From assembly GCA_046351215.1 (NCBI GenBank), contig JAXLYX010000006.1, positions 1-64,000 of the forward strand: DNA of 64,000 nucleotides, in the 5' to 3' direction. Numbering within the stretch: the stretch's first letter is position 1; each line of letters begins with the position of its first letter. The notes beneath the pieces are model-generated. The model ran no database searches and was not told the DNA's origin. It saw only the letters and a program-made list of their open reading frames with translations. Shown here piece by piece: positions 56,001-64,000 of the stretch. Both the position numbers and the translations under genes were made by a program. This DNA comes from JAXLYX01 sp046351215. Its GTDB lineage: Bacteria > Myxococcota_A > Polyangia > Polyangiales > Houyiibacteriaceae.

Positions 56001-57239
56001 TCCTCGCTTCTCGATCCCATCGCGGGCCCTCGTTTCTTCGACCACGACGCGCGCGGACGCGTCGTGCGCGAGCGGAGAGCCGATCGGGCGATCGATCGGG
56101 CGATGGACGAGGTCGGGAACGTGTATCGCGCCGCCGACCGCTCGGATCGTCGCTATGGCAGGGGGGGCAGGCTGGAAGAGGCGGCAGGCTCGCGCTTCGA
56201 GCACGATGCCGAGGGGCGTCCGATCCGGAAGATCACGAGCGACGGGAGGCAGTGGGAGTACCAGTGGAACGGCGCCGGATTGCTCGCGGAGGTGGCGACG
56301 CCGGAGGGCACCCGTGTGCGCTTCGCCTACGATCCGTTCGCACGACGGACCGCGAAGACGCGCGTGCGTATCGACGCCGAGGGCGCCGAGCAGGTCGAGC
56401 GGGAGACGCGCTACGTATGGGACGGGCCCCGACTGGTGCACGAGCTCGACAGCCACTCGGGGCGCACGGATTGGTATTGGCAGCCCGGCACGCACACGCC
56501 GGTGGCGAAGGTGAACGAGGGGCGTCGTTGGGCGATCGCGAGCGACCACCTCGGTACGCCCACCGAGATGTTCGACGCCACCGGCCGCCTCGCGTGGAAG
56601 ATGCAGCTCGACGTCTTCGGTGTGGCCACGGTGGACACCGGCAGCGCTTCGGACTGTCCTTGGCGTTGGCCGGGGCAGTACGAGGACGAGGAGACGGGGC
56701 TCCGCTACAACCGCTTCCGCTACTACGACGCCGACGTCGGCGCGTATCTCTCGCCCGATCCCGCCGGACTCGCGGGCGGGTTCCGGCCTTTCGGCTATCC
56801 GGTCGATCCCTTGCTCGGTTTCGACCCGCTCGGCCTCTACGAGCCATGGGAAGTCGCTCCGTACGGAAGCACCGGGCACCGCGGCGACGGACTCGATGCG
56901 GACGAGATGCTCGGCTCCGTGTGGCTGCGCGAGCACGGACAGGGGGATCGGCAGTCGGCCATCGGCCGGCAGAATCCGGCGATCGCGATGGATCCGGCCC
57001 TCCATCGCCAGGTGACGTCCGCGCAGCGCGAGGCCGGTCTCTTCGACCACGCGACGGTGCGCGGTCAGACGGCCATGGAGAACATCGCGCACAACTACGA
57101 CGTGCGGATGCGCGTGCTCGCGGAGCACTTCGAAGGGCAGGGCATGACGGGCCGCCAGGCGCGTGCAGAGGCTCGACGCGTCCTCACACCACTTCGTGAG
57201 GATGCGGAGGCCTTCGCGCGACGGATCGGCTGCGGATGA
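53076..57239 (+). CDS. PAAR-RHS effector with unrecognised toxin tail
   Basis: The product has 1387 residues. The N-terminal ~165 residues form a PAAR-like (DUF4150-type) domain (HIVLVPTPAGPVPTPMPMPF, VNSMPAGNCGTAV), followed by a basic helical region. The DUF6531-type entry is at about 234 (GHPVDVATGRMFTEVEDFSL, RFVRRYDSNRS). YD repeats run to the core end (ETGLRYNRFRYYDADVGAY, DPAGLAGGF, FDPLGLYEPW at about 1252). The ~135-residue tail contains DGLDADEMLGSVWLREHG, NPAIAMDPALHRQV and NIAHNYDVRMRVLAEHF; it looks helical with conserved His, and no family is assigned. It starts directly at the TPR stop. Confidence 0.87.
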   Translation: MLAATFFDPVLGLDTHIVLVPTPAGPVPTPMPMPFVGMVFDPAGLALGAAMGAALSGSPGLVMVNSMPAGNCGTAVTNTMTAPHIPAPGPFAVGMPGNDAETMFGGLNASVGGSFGLRLGDIALSCSDPVRMPTSVVLAIPKGMPFLLLRPPVPDIATILMGLAMKAAFRAAAAALRFLVRQGRRLFRMLRAVQRRAGSSWERAAQRAHGAVDRVFGNPSRMRNRIHDAVCFVTGHPVDVATGRMFTEVEDFSLPGPIPLRFVRRYDSNRSSRKGVLGHGWSHSLEQSIWLERGRVVLWDSDGREIEVQTLDLPGRELAVGQRIEHLREGLLVKRTADRDFEVETRDGLVRVFRDVGGHPKGRWVAKLAAIRHRSGNAIDLAYDGRGLLTHVRDSSGRIFELAYDVDGMLALVKLPVRVGHGLYMHRRYEYDARFDLVQVTDSMGRAYRYEYVNHLMVRETDRAGLSFHFVYDGRSSGAKCVRTWGDGGIYDHLVHYDAKNRKTIVESSTGHVTVYERDPFDQVVKILDAHGGESIYAYDETHGLEVKSTDAGGGTVERSYDARARLVQVKGPDGATIRFGYDARDLLAEVVDANGGRRVYDYDAAWQLRESRRPDGTASRFHWSAGCLVAVDSAEGRRTVFEYDAQKMVRAVHGPKGLVVEAWYDNQGACVKERTAVGAIQRRRVDSEGRLVELESLAGTVGAYAYDGEGNLVEARDPTRHVRMRYGHFHRVIEREQGGALVRFDYDTEDRLVEVANEAGERWRFELDGLGNVTKEVAFDGSERMHLRDPLGRVVKTLLPDLRMITYSYDAAGRVIGVGYPDGTKAEFHYGPDGRLVRAKNDAATVAYERDALGRVRTETIDDVVVESGFGPDGLRSSGRTSLGAEWWAAFDPLGDLDALSIGPTPGARDGEIRFERDALGREVARAMPGGVRVEWQRDVAGRPLARRITRSRVGEVPWELGLVRYGFRGEDQLSSLLDPIAGPRFFDHDARGRVVRERRADRAIDRAMDEVGNVYRAADRSDRRYGRGGRLEEAAGSRFEHDAEGRPIRKITSDGRQWEYQWNGAGLLAEVATPEGTRVRFAYDPFARRTAKTRVRIDAEGAEQVERETRYVWDGPRLVHELDSHSGRTDWYWQPGTHTPVAKVNEGRRWAIASDHLGTPTEMFDATGRLAWKMQLDVFGVATVDTGSASDCPWRWPGQYEDEETGLRYNRFRYYDADVGAYLSPDPAGLAGGFRPFGYPVDPLLGFDPLGLYEPWEVAPYGSTGHRGDGLDADEMLGSVWLREHGQGDRQSAIGRQNPAIAMDPALHRQVTSAQREAGLFDHATVRGQTAMENIAHNYDVRMRVLAEHFEGQGMTGRQARAEARRVLTPLREDAEAFARRIGCG

Positions 57240-57279
57240 GTGGCGAGGCCTCGATCGAGGCCCCATCGAGGAGAGGGGA

Positions 57280-58224
57280 ATGACCGAACACGAACTGGTG
57301 GACCGCATGCTCGCCCTGGCGGGCGTCCGTTCCGAGTCCCGTGCGCCCCTGGGCGCTGCGCTCGCGCGCCAGCTCGAGCGAGAGCGAACGGAGGACGACC
57401 GGCAGTTCCTCTTCGAGAGCTGGATCGCGCAGGCGTTGCCCTGCGATGTGGAGGACCCCGGGGTCGAGGTCGAGGACCCGTGGCCGGAGACGACTCCGGA
57501 GCTCTTCGCCTGTCATTTCGCGGGCCTCTTCGTCAACGACCTGGTCGCCACGACGATCGGCGGCGCTCTCGGGGATCGAACGTTCGTGCTCGACACGAAC
57601 GTCGGGGGCGAAAGCGGACTCCCGGTCTACGTGGCCGAGACGAAACGCCTCCGCTCGGGAGAGCGGCCTCTGGTCCGTCTCCTCCCCGACGTGTATCTCC
57701 CGTCGCTCCGGTCGGTGGCGCAGGCGCGAGAGGCCTTCGCCCCGATCGCCGCGACGTCGATCGAGGAGGCGACGCCGGAGCTCCTCGCCCGTCGCGCCGA
57801 GATGGGCCGCGCGTTCGTGGGGGCGTATCCCGGCATCGCGCGCATCGAGCGCGATTTCCTCGCGCGGGCCGTCGGGGACGACGCGCTCGCGGCCTCGCCC
57901 GAGCCGGACCCGCTCCCGAGGCCGCTGCTCTCGGTGCACGCGGCATTCCTCGAGCTCGCTCCGGGCTTCCTCGCCGCGAAGGGGCTTCCCGAGGCGGGGG
58001 CCGCGAAGGAAGCGGCGGCGAAGGCCTCGGCACACCTCTCGGGCGTGACGGAGCCGGGGCCGTACGAAGCCCCAGTCCTCCTCGCTCGGCTCTTCGTCGC
58101 CTGGCTCGGGGGCGAGGCCGCCGACGCACGCGCGCAGGCGGAGGCGATCCTCGGAGGGAAGCTCGGGATTCCGCTCACGCGTCGCTGGGCTGCGCGCGTG
58201 CTGGGCCGGGAACCCGGGGAATGA
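57280..58224 (+). CDS. Candidate immunity protein of the PAAR-RHS effector
   Basis: The product has 314 residues behind a strong GGAGAGGGGA site, 40 bases after the rhs stop. It is a soluble alpha/beta protein (TFVLDTNVGGESGLPVYVAE) with an Ala-rich helical C-terminus. No family is recognised. It is coupled by ATGA to the next gene. The immunity role is inferred from position. Confidence 0.5.
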   Translation: MTEHELVDRMLALAGVRSESRAPLGAALARQLERERTEDDRQFLFESWIAQALPCDVEDPGVEVEDPWPETTPELFACHFAGLFVNDLVATTIGGALGDRTFVLDTNVGGESGLPVYVAETKRLRSGERPLVRLLPDVYLPSLRSVAQAREAFAPIAATSIEEATPELLARRAEMGRAFVGAYPGIARIERDFLARAVGDDALAASPEPDPLPRPLLSVHAAFLELAPGFLAAKGLPEAGAAKEAAAKASAHLSGVTEPGPYEAPVLLARLFVAWLGGEAADARAQAEAILGGKLGIPLTRRWAARVLGREPGE

Positions 58225-58838
58225 CGCCCGGAACGCGCGCGCGGATCTTCGACGCGCGTACCCACGCATGCCGTCTCGTCCGGACTCCGGCGGGCCCCCG
58301 GGCGGGCTGGTTCGGCGGCGCACCCCTGGGGGCGTGGCACGTGCCGCGGAGCGTGGACGGGCTCCCGAGCCTCGTCGTGGTGGCCGTTCTCGAGGTCGGC
58401 GCCATCGACGAGGCCCGAACGGGGGAGCGCATCTGGCTCGCCATCGATCCTCGGGAGGTCGGGGTCTGCGACGCTCGCCTCGAGCGCGCTCGGCCAGGGG
58501 ACGGCTCCGCCGAGGCCGATCCTCGCACCGGGCCGGCGGTGCCCTTCCACCTCGAACCTCCCGCGCCCGACGCTGCGTGGGTTCCCGGGAGCGCGGAGCT
58601 CGGGGGGCTCGGGTGCAAGCTCGGCGGACGTCCCGGCTACCTGCAACAAGACCTCGTCGACGGTGCGGATCTCGCGTCTCGTGGCTACGAGCTCGTGGCG
58701 CAGGTGGATTGCGAGGATCGCCACGGACTGCCTCCCTCGGTCGCGAGTCTCCTCTGCGACGGTGCCCTCTATCTCTTCGCGAAGCGGGAAGGTCCGGGCT
58801 TCGATTTCGAAGACCTCGCGCTGCGTTGGCAGTACTGA
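58221..58838 (+). CDS. DUF1963-like protein, possible second immunity protein
   Basis: The product has 205 residues. The end (LGGRPGYLQQDLV, YELVAQVDCED, DGALYLFAKREG) follows the GGxPxxxQ...LLxQID...GxLYxF pattern of DUF1963-type proteins, several of which serve as immunity proteins. It overlaps the previous gene by 4 bases. No signal peptide. Confidence 0.5.
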   Translation: MTPGTRARIFDARTHACRLVRTPAGPRAGWFGGAPLGAWHVPRSVDGLPSLVVVAVLEVGAIDEARTGERIWLAIDPREVGVCDARLERARPGDGSAEADPRTGPAVPFHLEPPAPDAAWVPGSAELGGLGCKLGGRPGYLQQDLVDGADLASRGYELVAQVDCEDRHGLPPSVASLLCDGALYLFAKREGPGFDFEDLALRWQY

Positions 58839-59007
58839 CGGCCCCCCCCGACCGGAGCTCCGGGGATCTCGGTCCGGAGGTCTCGCACGCGTCGCGCTCG
58901 GGAGCTGCCGCCGGATCGGCGAATCATCTTGCGCTCATCTGTGAGACGTCTCACGGTGGCGCCCATCCTGCCCACCCCCGTCGCCCACGGGCACCGAGGC
59001 TCGTCGC

Positions 59008-61740
59008 ATGCTCGCCACCGCGCTACGGCGAAGCGCATCGCTCGCCTTCGTCCTCCTGTCGCTCGTCTCCGGCTGCTCGCTCGTCTACTCGACGGACGAT
59101 GCGCGAAGGCCGGGGCCCTCGGCGCCGACCCTCCACGTCGACCCCGCCGAGCCGGACACGAGCGACACGCTCCGCGTGGTGCTCGATGCCGCCTCGGTCG
59201 ACGGCTTCGGACGCACCGTCACATACGAGTACGCGTGGACGAAGCAGGGATCGTCCGCGGTGGTCGGGGCGTCCGATTCGATCGAACCGGCGCTCACGAC
59301 GCGTGGTGACGTCTTCACGGTGCGCGTCACGCCGGTGGCGGACGGACGCTTCCGCGGGCCCGCGGCCGAAGTGACGGTGACCGTGGCGAACGCGCGGCCG
59401 ACGGTCGCGTACGTCGGGCTCTCCCGCTACGACGTCTTCCGGGACGACACGATCGAGGTCTTCGCCGGGCCGACCTCGGACGCGGACGGCGACCTCGTGA
59501 CGCGTCGCATCGAATGGCGGATCGACGGGATGCCCATCGGCGTGTCGAGCTCGGAGCTCGCCCTCGCGACGCTCATGCTCGCCGCGGGGAGCCGCGTGGA
59601 GGTCGTGGTCACTCCGAACGACGGCATCGACGACGGAGCCGCCGTCGTCGCCGGTCCCGCACGTGTCCGCGGTCCCGGCACGCAGTGGCGACCCTGGGTT
59701 CCGGAGCACGGTCCACACGGCTCGATGGGCGACATGCTGGGCTGGCATGCGGTCTTCGACGAGCCCCGCAACCGGCTCCTCTTCTTCGCCTCGGCGACCG
59801 TGGGCTCGGGTGCGACGCAGACGAACCGATTCCACCCGTGGGAGTACGCGATCGACACGCAGCGCTGGGCGCGGCTCGTGCCGCCGAACGTGTCGGGAGG
59901 GGACTTCTCCACGTACGCGCGGCCGTTCGTCGATGCGGCCGGAAAGCGCGTCGTCTTCTACGGCGAGCTCGACCCGGACCCCGCGCTCGTGACCCCCCTC
60001 TTCGCGAAGCAGGTCCGGGTGTTCCACCTCGACCAGCGCGGCAACGAGAGCTGGGAGACCGTCCCGCTCGCGGCAGGCTCTCCCGTGCCCCCGTGGCGAT
60101 TCGGCGAATCGGTGGTGCTCGACGCGGCGAACCACAGGCTCCTGATGTACGGGGGCATGACGTACGGGGGCGAGTTCTTCGACGACCTCTGGGCTCTCCA
60201 CCTCGACGAGGGGAACGTCCGCTGGGAGCCGCTCGCGACGTCGACGGCGTTCGGCCCGCTCGTCGGGGCGACGTTCCTCCTCGATGCCCAGGGGGGCGCG
60301 GCGTACCTCGCAGGAGGAGCCTTCGACGCGGCGGGCAACTGGCCGCCGGCCACCCCGCGCAAGGACGTCTACCGATTCGACCTCGGCTCCAACACGTTCG
60401 GTGGTGGTCCCGCGGCGCAGCTCCCGGCGAGTGTCTCGATGGCGAGCGCGATCCCGCTCCCCGACGGAAGCGGTGCCCTCCTGGTCGGCGGGCTCTCGAG
60501 CTTCGTCGGCGAGCCCAGGAACGACGCCGTCTATCGATTCGATTTCGCGACGCGCACGTTCTCCGATGCGACCCCCCCGGTCGGTCCTCGCGTCGGACAC
60601 CTGGGGGTGTGGCCTTCGCTCGCGATCGATCCGACGACGGGCCGGGTGCTCGTCGCGACGACCGGAGGCGACACGGATCGAGGCGTCTCCTTCTACTCCC
60701 TCGCCCTCGACGGGCACGACCTCTCGGCCATCGACGTCTACGGCGTGACGACGCCGCCGGCGCTGTCGCAGCTCGGTTCGGCGTACGGCAACGGCACCTT
60801 CGCGGTCTTCTTCGGCCTACGCGACCCGACCTCGTTCGGAACCGACCTCGCCGAGAACGGAGTCTGGTCCTTCGGTGCCACGGGGCGCTTCGAGCGCGTC
60901 GAGCCGGCGGGCCGACCCGCGGAGGGCCGCTACGGCTTCGAGGTCGCACCGAGCTCGTCCGTCCCCTCGGGGGTCCTCCTCGCTGGCGGATATCGCCTCG
61001 TCGGTGGATCGCCGGTGCCCGCGCTCGAGGCCTATTCCTACGTCCCGGGCAGCCCGGCCGGTTTCTCCACCGTCGGCACCCTCTCGCCGTCGGCGAGCTA
61101 CGCGCACGGCGCGCTCGCGCCCTGCAGTGCGTCGACGTTCGCGCTGCTCGGCGGGGATGGCACGGCCGGCGGTGTCTCGACCGTGTCGAACGTGCAGTGC
61201 GGCGCGGGTACCTGCGCCGTCGCAGCGTCGAGCGGCACGCTGCCCACGGGGGGCCTGGTCGGCGCGTCCTTCGCCACGCTCTCGGAAGGGTGGGGCTACC
61301 TCGTGGGCGGCGACGGGCCGTCCGCGGGCGTCTGGTCGTTCGCGGAGAGCTACGTCTGCGCGAGCAGCGGCAGCTCGGCCGTGAACGTTCCCGTTCCTTC
61401 GTTCCCGTCCGTCGTCGGGGGCACGACCCACGTGCTACCGCCTGCCCTCTCCGCGACCACCTACGACATGATCGTGATCGGACCGTGGGACGACGGCGGG
61501 ACGCTGTTCGAGCGCGTCGGGAAGCTCTCGGTGCCCCAGAGCAATCCCGCGAGCGGTGGGACCTTCTCCGAGCTCACGCCCGCGGGCGCCGATCGACCGG
61601 AGCCGCGCCACTACGCGGCCTCCTCGGCGACCGGCACAGGGACCAGCTTCTTCGTCTACGGCGGTCTCGAGGGTTCCGTCTCGAGCGGAACCGGCCGTCC
61701 CCACTCCGACCTCTGGCAGCTCCGGTACGAGGCACCATGA
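59008..61740 (+). CDS. Kelch-type beta-propeller lipoprotein
   Basis: The product has 910 residues. A signal peptide ends in the lipobox LVSGC, so it is probably an outer-membrane or periplasmic lipoprotein. Residues about 40-220 look like Ig/PKD-type domains (YEYAWTKQGSSAVVG). From about 230 there are Kelch/galactose-oxidase-like blades (HRLLMYGGMTYGGEFFDDLW, AAYLAGGAFDAAGNWP, GALLVGGLSSF). The function is unknown; such proteins usually bind surface partners. It is coupled to the next gene by ATGA. Confidence 0.75.
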   Translation: MLATALRRSASLAFVLLSLVSGCSLVYSTDDARRPGPSAPTLHVDPAEPDTSDTLRVVLDAASVDGFGRTVTYEYAWTKQGSSAVVGASDSIEPALTTRGDVFTVRVTPVADGRFRGPAAEVTVTVANARPTVAYVGLSRYDVFRDDTIEVFAGPTSDADGDLVTRRIEWRIDGMPIGVSSSELALATLMLAAGSRVEVVVTPNDGIDDGAAVVAGPARVRGPGTQWRPWVPEHGPHGSMGDMLGWHAVFDEPRNRLLFFASATVGSGATQTNRFHPWEYAIDTQRWARLVPPNVSGGDFSTYARPFVDAAGKRVVFYGELDPDPALVTPLFAKQVRVFHLDQRGNESWETVPLAAGSPVPPWRFGESVVLDAANHRLLMYGGMTYGGEFFDDLWALHLDEGNVRWEPLATSTAFGPLVGATFLLDAQGGAAYLAGGAFDAAGNWPPATPRKDVYRFDLGSNTFGGGPAAQLPASVSMASAIPLPDGSGALLVGGLSSFVGEPRNDAVYRFDFATRTFSDATPPVGPRVGHLGVWPSLAIDPTTGRVLVATTGGDTDRGVSFYSLALDGHDLSAIDVYGVTTPPALSQLGSAYGNGTFAVFFGLRDPTSFGTDLAENGVWSFGATGRFERVEPAGRPAEGRYGFEVAPSSSVPSGVLLAGGYRLVGGSPVPALEAYSYVPGSPAGFSTVGTLSPSASYAHGALAPCSASTFALLGGDGTAGGVSTVSNVQCGAGTCAVAASSGTLPTGGLVGASFATLSEGWGYLVGGDGPSAGVWSFAESYVCASSGSSAVNVPVPSFPSVVGGTTHVLPPALSATTYDMIVIGPWDDGGTLFERVGKLSVPQSNPASGGTFSELTPAGADRPEPRHYAASSATGTGTSFFVYGGLEGSVSSGTGRPHSDLWQLRYEAP

Positions 61741-62759
61741 CCACGACTCGCAGCTCCCGTACGACGGCCCGCGCCGTCTTCCTGCTCTGCGCGCTCGCAT
61801 GCGTCGTCCCGAGGGCGCGCGCCGACGAACGCCCTTCGTCCGCGGGGGCCGAGGCCTCGGGCTCACCGGCCTACCGCGAGGCGATCGAGGGCGCGCTCGC
61901 CGAGTTCGACGCGCAGCGCTACGAGGAAGCGCGCGCTCTCTTCCTCGAGGCCCACGCGATCGATCCGAACGCTCGCACGCTCCGCGGCATCGGCCTCTGT
62001 GCCTACGAGCTCGCGGACTACGTCGGCGCGATCACGTCCTTCGAGCAGGCGCTCGCGAGCGATCGACGGCCGCTCGATCCGCGGCAGCGGGCTCAGACGG
62101 AGCAGCTGCTCGCTCGCTCGCGCACCTTCGTCGGGACGGTGCGGCTCTCCGTGACGCCTGCGACGTCGACCGTGACCGTCGACGGTCGCGCTCCGGTCGT
62201 GCGCGACGGTGCCATCCTGCTCAATCCCGGAGACCACGAGATCCGCGTGGAGGCCGTGGGATACGTCTCCGACGTCCGGCGCGTGCGCGTGGAGCCGTCG
62301 GCGCCGGTGCCGCTCTCGATCGTGCTCGTGCAGCCGGCCGCGACGATCTCCCCCGTCTCGACCGTCGCGCTCCTGCCGACCGCGGAGCCCACGGCGGCGC
62401 CCGAAGCCGCCCCCGCGCGTCGGCGGGCGCATCCCGTGGGCGTGGGGGCGGGGATCGCGTACGGCGTGGGTGGCGCCGGTCTCGCGCTCTTCGCGAGCTT
62501 CGGCATCCGGACGCTGGTGCTCTCGAAGGACCATCCGACGGGCTGCTTGTCGGCGGGTACGTGCACGCAGGCCTCGCTCGACGCGCAGGACCGGAGCGCC
62601 CTCGTGGCCGACGTCGGCCTGGGGATGGCGGCCGTGGGGACCACGACCGGCCTCCTGCTCCAGTTCCTCCGCAAGCCGCACGAAGCCCGACCGCGGACGT
62701 CGGTGTCCGGCTTCGTCGCCCCGCGGTCGGCGGGGCTCTCCTTCCACGGTCGATTCTGA
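61737..62759 (+). CDS. TPR-PEGA membrane protein
   Basis: The product has 340 residues. After a signal peptide (FLLCALACVVPRARA) come TPR-like helices (ALAEFDAQRYEEARALFLEA, GIGLCAYELADYVGA) and a PEGA-type beta domain (VRLSVTPATSTVTVDG, LNPGDHEIRVEAVGY). Two hydrophobic stretches then follow (GVGAGIAYGVGGAGLALFA, VADVGLGMAAVGTTTGLLL). This architecture is frequent in Myxococcota. Probably an envelope protein of unknown role. Confidence 0.7.
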   Translation: MTTTRSSRTTARAVFLLCALACVVPRARADERPSSAGAEASGSPAYREAIEGALAEFDAQRYEEARALFLEAHAIDPNARTLRGIGLCAYELADYVGAITSFEQALASDRRPLDPRQRAQTEQLLARSRTFVGTVRLSVTPATSTVTVDGRAPVVRDGAILLNPGDHEIRVEAVGYVSDVRRVRVEPSAPVPLSIVLVQPAATISPVSTVALLPTAEPTAAPEAAPARRRAHPVGVGAGIAYGVGGAGLALFASFGIRTLVLSKDHPTGCLSAGTCTQASLDAQDRSALVADVGLGMAAVGTTTGLLLQFLRKPHEARPRTSVSGFVAPRSAGLSFHGRF

Positions 62760-62766
62760 CCGCGCG

Positions 62767-64000
62767 TCAGAACTCGTCGGCGGAGAGACTGCCCGTGCGC
62801 CGCGTGCGCGAGGGCCGCGTGGGCTCGGGCGCAGCGCCCGCGGGCGCCGCCGTCGCATTCGCGCCCGGCTCGGGCCTCCGACGGGCACCGTCCCGCATCG
62901 ACTCGCCAGGGCGCGGCGACACGTCCGCCGCCACGGGCGCGTCGCCGGGGTCGGGGACCGCCGTCGGCGAGGCCTCCACCGCAGCGGAGGCGGGCGCGCT
63001 GGGAGCGGGGGCCGCCGTGGGCGCCTGTGCGGCGGGCGGTGTCGGGCGAGCGGGGACGGTCGACGCGGGGGATGCCTCCACCGACCGTGGCTCGCGACCC
63101 CGGAGCGCGATCACCGTGACGCCGAGGCCGACGAGGAGGACGACCGCCGCCGCGACGATCCGGAGGACCATTCCGTGGCGTCGGACCGGCAGCTGGGCCG
63201 ATTCGTCGAGCGCCGGAAGCCCGCCCGGAATCGGCAACGAGCCCGGTGTCGGCAGGCCCGTCGGCGTGACGAACGGAACGGTGGCACCCGTCACCGGCCT
63301 CGGGCCCGAGTCGTAGACCGCCTGGAGCCCGGACGAGCCGGAGGCACGTGCGAACGGACGGAGCGCCGCGGCGAGCTCGTCCATCGACTGGAAGCGCTCG
63401 TCGGGATTGCGCGCCATCGCCTTCAGGACCACGGCCTCGAGCCCATCCGGAAGCCCGCCCCGGAGCTGGCTCGGGGGCACGACCTGCGCCATCGCCACCT
63501 CGAGGATGACCTCCGCGTAGGTCGCCCCGCTGAAGGGCACGCGCCCGACGAGCGCCTCGTAGAGGATCACTCCCATCGAATAGACGTCGGTACGATGATC
63601 GACGTTCTTGTTCCCGCGGATCTGCTCCGGAGACATGTAGAACGGCGTGCCCATGGTGACGCCCGACTGCGTGAGCGAGAGGGCTCCCTCGTCTGCGAGC
63701 TTCGAGATGCCGAAGTCGAGGATCTTCGCCGCCGGGCCTTCCTCGGTGGCGCAGAGGAAGATGTTGTCGGGCTTCATGTCGCGGTGGATCACGCCGACCT
63801 TGTGGGCGGCCGCGAGCCCGCGCGTGACCGCCAGCAACCAGGTGACCGCTTCGGAGGGCTCCGTCGGCAGACGCGACAGGCGTGACGTCAGCGGCTCGCC
63901 CTGGAGGAGCTCCATGACCATGAAGGGGCTGCCCTGGTGCGTTCCGACGTCGAACACCTGGACGACGTTGGAGTGGTGGATGCGGCCGGCCGCCTGGGCT
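62767..64000 (-). CDS. Ser/Thr protein kinase, 3' part (N-terminus outside window)
   Basis: The frame is open to the window edge. The kinase domain is catalytically complete where visible: VIHRDMKPDNIFL (HRD and loop Asn), ILDFGISK (DFG), GTPFYMSPEQ (APE) and HRTDVYSMGVILYE. A Pro-rich linker, one membrane helix (MVLRIVAAAVVLLVGLGVTVIAL) and a Pro/Ala-rich tail follow. This is a Hanks-type receptor-like kinase as is common in Myxococcota. It is convergent with the preceding gene, 7 bases from its stop. Its intact motifs contrast with the pseudokinase at 10509. Confidence 0.92.
   Translation of the reverse strand, partial: AQAAGRIHHSNVVQVFDVGTHQGSPFMVMELLQGEPLTSRLSRLPTEPSEAVTWLLAVTRGLAAAHKVGVIHRDMKPDNIFLCATEEGPAAKILDFGISKLADEGALSLTQSGVTMGTPFYMSPEQIRGNKNVDHRTDVYSMGVILYEALVGRVPFSGATYAEVILEVAMAQVVPPSQLRGGLPDGLEAVVLKAMARNPDERFQSMDELAAALRPFARASGSSGLQAVYDSGPRPVTGATVPFVTPTGLPTPGSLPIPGGLPALDESAQLPVRRHGMVLRIVAAAVVLLVGLGVTVIALRGREPRSVEASPASTVPARPTPPAAQAPTAAPAPSAPASAAVEASPTAVPDPGDAPVAADVSPRPGESMRDGARRRPEPGANATAAPAGAAPEPTRPSRTRRTGSLSADEF

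Noticed and set aside
51615..57308. About 1900-codon open frame on the - strand opposite the PAAR-RHS gene
   Set aside because: This is the antisense shadow of the repeat-rich rhs frame; there is no recognisable domain and the composition is typical of mirror frames.

Overview
The window is high-GC DNA with long, tightly packed operons of the kind seen in Myxococcota (Polyangia-like). Supporting signs are a PEGA/TPR protein, a Kelch lipoprotein, an HRD-type Ser/Thr kinase with a proline-rich tail, and several IS families. The phylum is inferred from gene style; there is no rRNA or other marker gene here. No tRNA, rRNA or CRISPR array was seen.

Region 1 (1-23434) is part of a type VI secretion (T6SS) locus on the + strand: tssK (5' part outside the window), tssL, tssM, tagF, tssA, tssB, tssC, a membrane-anchored pseudokinase, then an effector module of vgrG, a TPR protein, a PAAR-like protein and a large RHS protein with an HNH-like toxin tail, followed by two candidate immunity genes. 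Most junctions are a few bases or overlapping, so long polycistronic transcripts are likely. tssD, E, F, G, H and J are not in the window.

Region 2 (23435-45308) is an rhs tip array. Promoterless pieces of the rhs core, each joined to a different toxin C-terminus (CT) and followed by immunity genes, have accumulated downstream of the intact rhs gene. The cassettes are: B (IS21-truncated nuclease tail), C (a 3066-bp tandem copy of B), D (PD-(D/E)XK-like tail, immunity candidate, pentapeptide-repeat protein), E (split by an IS630 element), and F (different core lineage, deaminase-like tail, several immunity genes). IS21, IS630, a three-gene DDE/ATPase transposon and an IS5 remnant are interspersed. 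B and C share a C-tract whose length puts the toxin tail out of frame in both, and E is a chimera of two core lineages. The immunity genes are intact although most of the toxins are silent or broken.

Region 3 (45504-58838) is a second T6SS effector module. It holds a compact protein that looks like fused TssB-TssC sheath subunits, a peptidoglycan-binding protein, an exported protein, a second vgrG with a serine run, a second TPR protein, a PAAR-RHS fusion effector, and two candidate immunity genes.

Region 4 (59008-64000) leaves the secretion locus: a Kelch-type lipoprotein, a TPR-PEGA membrane protein, and on the - strand the 3' part of an active-looking Ser/Thr kinase.

All family assignments come from reading motifs in the translated sequence; no database search was run.
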